Origin: Oscillospiraceae bacterium
GTDB taxonomy: Bacteria; Bacillota; Clostridia; Oscillospirales; Ruminococcaceae
Direction: 5' to 3'
DNA length: 7,782 bases
NCBI GenBank assembly: GCA_014858325.1
Contig: RKCM01000210.1
Location: 1-7,782, forward strand
Numbering within the stretch: position 1 is the first letter of the stretch; each line of letters opens with the position of its first letter. Of the stretch, positions 6,103 through 7,782 are shown in pieces. The position numbers were made by a program, and so were the translations under genes. The notes below the pieces were generated by a model. The model did no database searches, was not told the origin of the DNA, and worked only from the letters and a program-made list of their open reading frames with translations.

Positions 6103-7238
6103 TCTACCTGGATAACGCCGCCACCACCCTGCAAAAACCGCCGGAAGTGGGGCAGGCGATGCTGGCGGCCCTTCAAACGGCGGGCAACCCCGGCCGCGGG
6201 GCCCATGAGCCCACCCTCCACGCGGCCCGGCTGGTGTATGGGGCCCGGGAAGCTCTGGCAGAGCTCTTTCATGCCGAAAGCCCGGCCTGCATCGCTTTTG
6301 CAGCCAACGCGACCCAGGCACTCAATACGGCGCTCTGCGGCCTGCTGGCCCCGGGCGACCATGTTTTGACGACGGTCTGCGAGCACAACTCCGTTCTGCG
6401 GCCCCTCTACCGCCTCCGTGGGCAGGGGGTGCAGGTGGATTTTGTGGGCGTGGACGCGCAGGGAAAGTTGCGCTGCGAGCAGTTTGCGCAGCGGCTCCGC
6501 CCCAACACCAAAGCCATCGTGGTGACCCATGCTTCCAACGTCACGGGCTGTGTGACGGACCTTGTGCGGGTGAGCGCCTTTGCCAAAGCCCATGGACTTT
6601 TGATGATCGTGGATGCGGCCCAGACAGCGGGTGCCCGGCCCATCGATGTGCAGGAGCTGGGGCTTGATGTGCTTTGCTTTACCGGCCACAAGGCGCTGCT
6701 GGGGCCGCAGGGCACGGGCGGGCTTTACGTCCGGCCCGGGCTGCAGATGGCCCCGCTGGTGGTGGGCGGCAGCGGGGTGCACAGCTTTGCCGAAGCCCAC
6801 CCTTCCGAAATGCCCACTGCGCTGGAAGCCGGGACCCTCAACGTGCCGGGTCTGGCCGGGCTGGAAGCGGGGGTGCGCTGGATTCTGGCACAGGGCGTGG
6901 AAGCGCTCTGCGCCAAAGAAACCGCTCTGGCACGGTTGTTTTATGAGAATATCCAGGGGATTCCCGGCGTCGTCGTTTACGGCGGCTGCCCGGCGGGGCT
7001 TCATGTGCCCATCGTCTCGCTGAACCTGGCGGGGGAGGACTCTGCCCGGGTGGCGGACGCGCTGTGGGAAGACTACGGCATCTGCGTGCGGGCCGGAGCC
7101 CACTGCGCCCCCCTCATGCACAAGGCACTGGGCACTGTGGAGCAGGGGGCGGTGCGGTTCAGCTTTTCCCATCAGAACACTGCGCAGGAAGCTCTCGTCG
7201 CTGCCGCCGCCCTGCGGGCGCTGGCTGAGGAGGGGTGA
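6099..7238 (+). CDS. Class V aminotransferase, cysteine desulfurase / selenocysteine lyase-like
   Basis: This 379-residue PLP enzyme is of the NifS/CsdB type and would mobilise S from cysteine or Se from selenocysteine. It begins with the family's MIYLDNAATTLQKP. Visible residues are His96 in CEHNSVLRP (stacks on PLP), Asp172 in VDAAQTAG (binds the PLP ring nitrogen), Lys198 in CFTGHKALLGPQGTGG (Schiff-base lysine), and Cys336 in RAGAHCAPLMHKALGT, the nucleophile that would carry the persulfide or perselenide. The C-terminal GAVRFSFSHQNT is the usual family ending. The GTG start at 6099 overlaps the yedF stop by 4 nt (GTGA) and has no strong ribosome binding site, so it is probably coupled. 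It matches the subgroup of cysteine desulfurase family proteins found beside selD. S or Se preference cannot be told from sequence. Confidence 0.93.
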   Translation: MIYLDNAATTLQKPPEVGQAMLAALQTAGNPGRGAHEPTLHAARLVYGAREALAELFHAESPACIAFAANATQALNTALCGLLAPGDHVLTTVCEHNSVLRPLYRLRGQGVQVDFVGVDAQGKLRCEQFAQRLRPNTKAIVVTHASNVTGCVTDLVRVSAFAKAHGLLMIVDAAQTAGARPIDVQELGLDVLCFTGHKALLGPQGTGGLYVRPGLQMAPLVVGGSGVHSFAEAHPSEMPTALEAGTLNVPGLAGLEAGVRWILAQGVEALCAKETALARLFYENIQGIPGVVVYGGCPAGLHVPIVSLNLAGEDSARVADALWEDYGICVRAGAHCAPLMHKALGTVEQGAVRFSFSHQNTAQEALVAAAALRALAEEG

Positions 7239-7241
7239 AGC

Positions 7242-7472
7242 ATGCGTGCAAAACGACCCTACATCGTGCTGTCCTTCGGCTCCACCGTGGCCGCCATGGC
7301 CTGGGAAAAGCGCTGCGCGGAGAAAACCATCCCCGGGCGGCTCATCCCGCTGCCGCGGGAGCTTTCGGCCGGGTGCGGCCTTGCGTGGCGGATGCTGCCG
7401 GAGGAGTGGGCCCAGTGGGAAAACCAACTGGACCGCGCCGCCTTTGATGCGGTGGCCGAAGTGATGCAATAA
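7242..7472 (+). CDS. DUF3343 small protein, putative Se/S carrier
   Basis: This 76-residue protein of the DUF3343 (putative Se/S carrier-like) family has an N-terminal beta strand and an STVAAMAWEKRC segment (14-25). The conserved core is GRLIPLPRELSAGCGLAW (32-49), with Cys45 as the likely chalcogen-bearing residue. Cys25 is a second, less family-typical cysteine. Proteins of this family recur beside YedF-like, SelD and NifS-like genes; the carrier role is a genomic inference, not an established reaction. The ATG at 7242 follows AGGAGGGG (7228-7235) and lies 3 nt after the desulfurase stop. The length of about 75-85 residues is normal. Its place directly after the desulfurase gene suggests it may accept Se or S from Cys336 of that enzyme. 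Confidence 0.85.
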   Translation: MRAKRPYIVLSFGSTVAAMAWEKRCAEKTIPGRLIPLPRELSAGCGLAWRMLPEEWAQWENQLDRAAFDAVAEVMQ

Positions 7473-7490
7473 TGCTGCAAGGAGTAATAA

Positions 7491-7782
7491 ATGCAGATCC
7501 GTGATTTTTTGGATGCGCTCCAAGTGGAGGGCTTGCAGGACTACCTGCTGGCTACCGTTTTGGAGGGCGAGCAGCAGGGCGCGGCCCTGCTGCTGCGGGG
7601 CGGTGTGCCCGTGTTTGGGGGCAGCAGCCTGCTGGCGGCCCATCTCCCGGCCCTGCAGGCCTGCACGCCGCCCACCGACAGAACCCCCGTGGCCGTGCAG
7701 GCCTGCAGGGCCGGGAGATGGGCCGCCAGCAGGCTGCTGCCCCCAAACACGGGCACACCGCCCCGCAGCAGCAGGGCCGCGC
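7491..7782 (+). CDS. Possible XdhC/CoxI-like maturation protein, N-terminal fragment corrupted by a palindrome
   Basis: An ATG at 7491 with AAGGAG at 7479-7484 opens a frame without stops to the window end, 18 nt after the DUF3343 gene. The first 59 codons (to about 7667) look like real protein: a helical start MQIRDFLDALQ, then YLLATVLEGEQQGAALLL and GGVPVFGG. The LATVLE strand followed by a glycine/aliphatic stretch recalls the N-terminus of XdhC/CoxI-family proteins, which prepare or insert the terminal chalcogen ligand of Mo hydroxylases, but the usual G-S-x-P-R turn is not seen. From about 7668 on the frame crosses the loop and reverse-complement arm of the inverted repeat, and its composition (Arg, Ser, Pro-rich) is not trustworthy. 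The gene is very probably real and truncated. The family call is tentative, based mainly on context. Confidence 0.5.
   Translation, partial: MQIRDFLDALQVEGLQDYLLATVLEGEQQGAALLLRGGVPVFGGSSLLAAHLPALQACTPPTDRTPVAVQACRAGRWAASRLLPPNTGTPPRSSRAA
7579..7782. repeat. 89-bp perfect inverted repeat with 26-nt loop at window end
   Basis: The left arm (7579-7667) and right arm (7694-7782) are exact reverse complements over 89 bp with no mismatch. They are separated by 26 nt (7668-7693). The right arm ends at the last base of the window. The left arm is coding sequence of the gene starting at 7491, so the right arm reads as the same protein on the minus strand. No transposase, terminal repeat or T tract accompanies it. 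The location at the sequence end, perfect identity and coding content all fit a fold-back (self-primed or chimeric) artefact at a contig end better than a natural element. Confidence 0.95.

Noticed and set aside
4414..6321. 635-codon open frame on the minus strand
   Set aside because: It lies opposite selD and yedF, both with clear family motifs. Its translation is His/Gln/Gly-rich without any recognisable domain, as expected for antisense frames of GC-rich genes.
6006..7643. 545-codon open frame on the minus strand
   Set aside because: It is antisense to the desulfurase and DUF3343 genes, has no domain signature, and runs into the palindrome.
7541..7756. Minus-strand open frame sharing residues with the plus-strand gene at 7491
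   Set aside because: The shared VFGGSSLLAAHLPALQAC segment is produced by the perfect inverted repeat and is not a second gene copy.
7579..7782. Palindrome as a transcription terminator, attachment site or transposon end
   Set aside because: The arms are far too long, lie within coding sequence, have no T tract, target duplication or transposase, and stop exactly at the window end.

Overview
The window is a compact, one-directional operon for a selenium-dependent molybdenum hydroxylase (SDMH) with its selenium-delivery and cofactor-maturation genes. A divergent, truncated molybdenum-cofactor gene lies at the left edge. Base composition is GC-rich. Strong AGGAGG-type ribosome binding sites, many stop/start overlaps and the gene set itself (orphan-type SelD, YqeC, YedF, DUF3343) suggest an anaerobic, gut-type Firmicute of the Oscillospiraceae/Clostridia kind (Faecalibacterium- or Gemmiger-like). 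That assignment rests on style and gene content, not on a marker gene.

Layout: 1-86 (minus) is the N-terminus of a MocA-like molybdenum cofactor cytidylyltransferase. 87-190 is a divergent intergenic region with a minus-strand TATAAT box and a GC-rich hairpin. The plus-strand operon then runs almost without gaps: FAD subunit (191-970), [2Fe-2S] subunit (983-1456), molybdopterin-binding catalytic subunit (1453-3738), YqeC (3738-4436), SelD (4438-5484), YedF (5497-6102), a class V aminotransferase/cysteine desulfurase-like protein (6099-7238), a DUF3343 putative Se/S carrier (7242-7472), and the start of a possible XdhC-like maturation gene (7491 to the edge). The largest gap between plus-strand genes is 18 nt, and no terminator is visible inside the operon.

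How the genes probably work together: the first three products form a xanthine-dehydrogenase-type heterotrimer, passing electrons from the Mo site through two [2Fe-2S] clusters to FAD. MocA would make the cytidylylated Mo cofactor. The desulfurase-like enzyme, DUF3343 protein and YedF look like a chalcogen relay to SelD, which makes selenophosphate. YqeC, and perhaps the last gene, would help place the labile selenium ligand on Mo. The association of these families with SDMH is established by comparative genomics; the order of the relay is my inference. The substrate (xanthine, another purine, nicotinate or other) cannot be read with certainty.

The right edge is an 89-bp perfect inverted repeat (7579-7667 against 7694-7782) with a 26-nt loop, ending exactly at the window end. 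It is probably a fold-back assembly or library artefact, so the last gene should be trusted only to about 7667.
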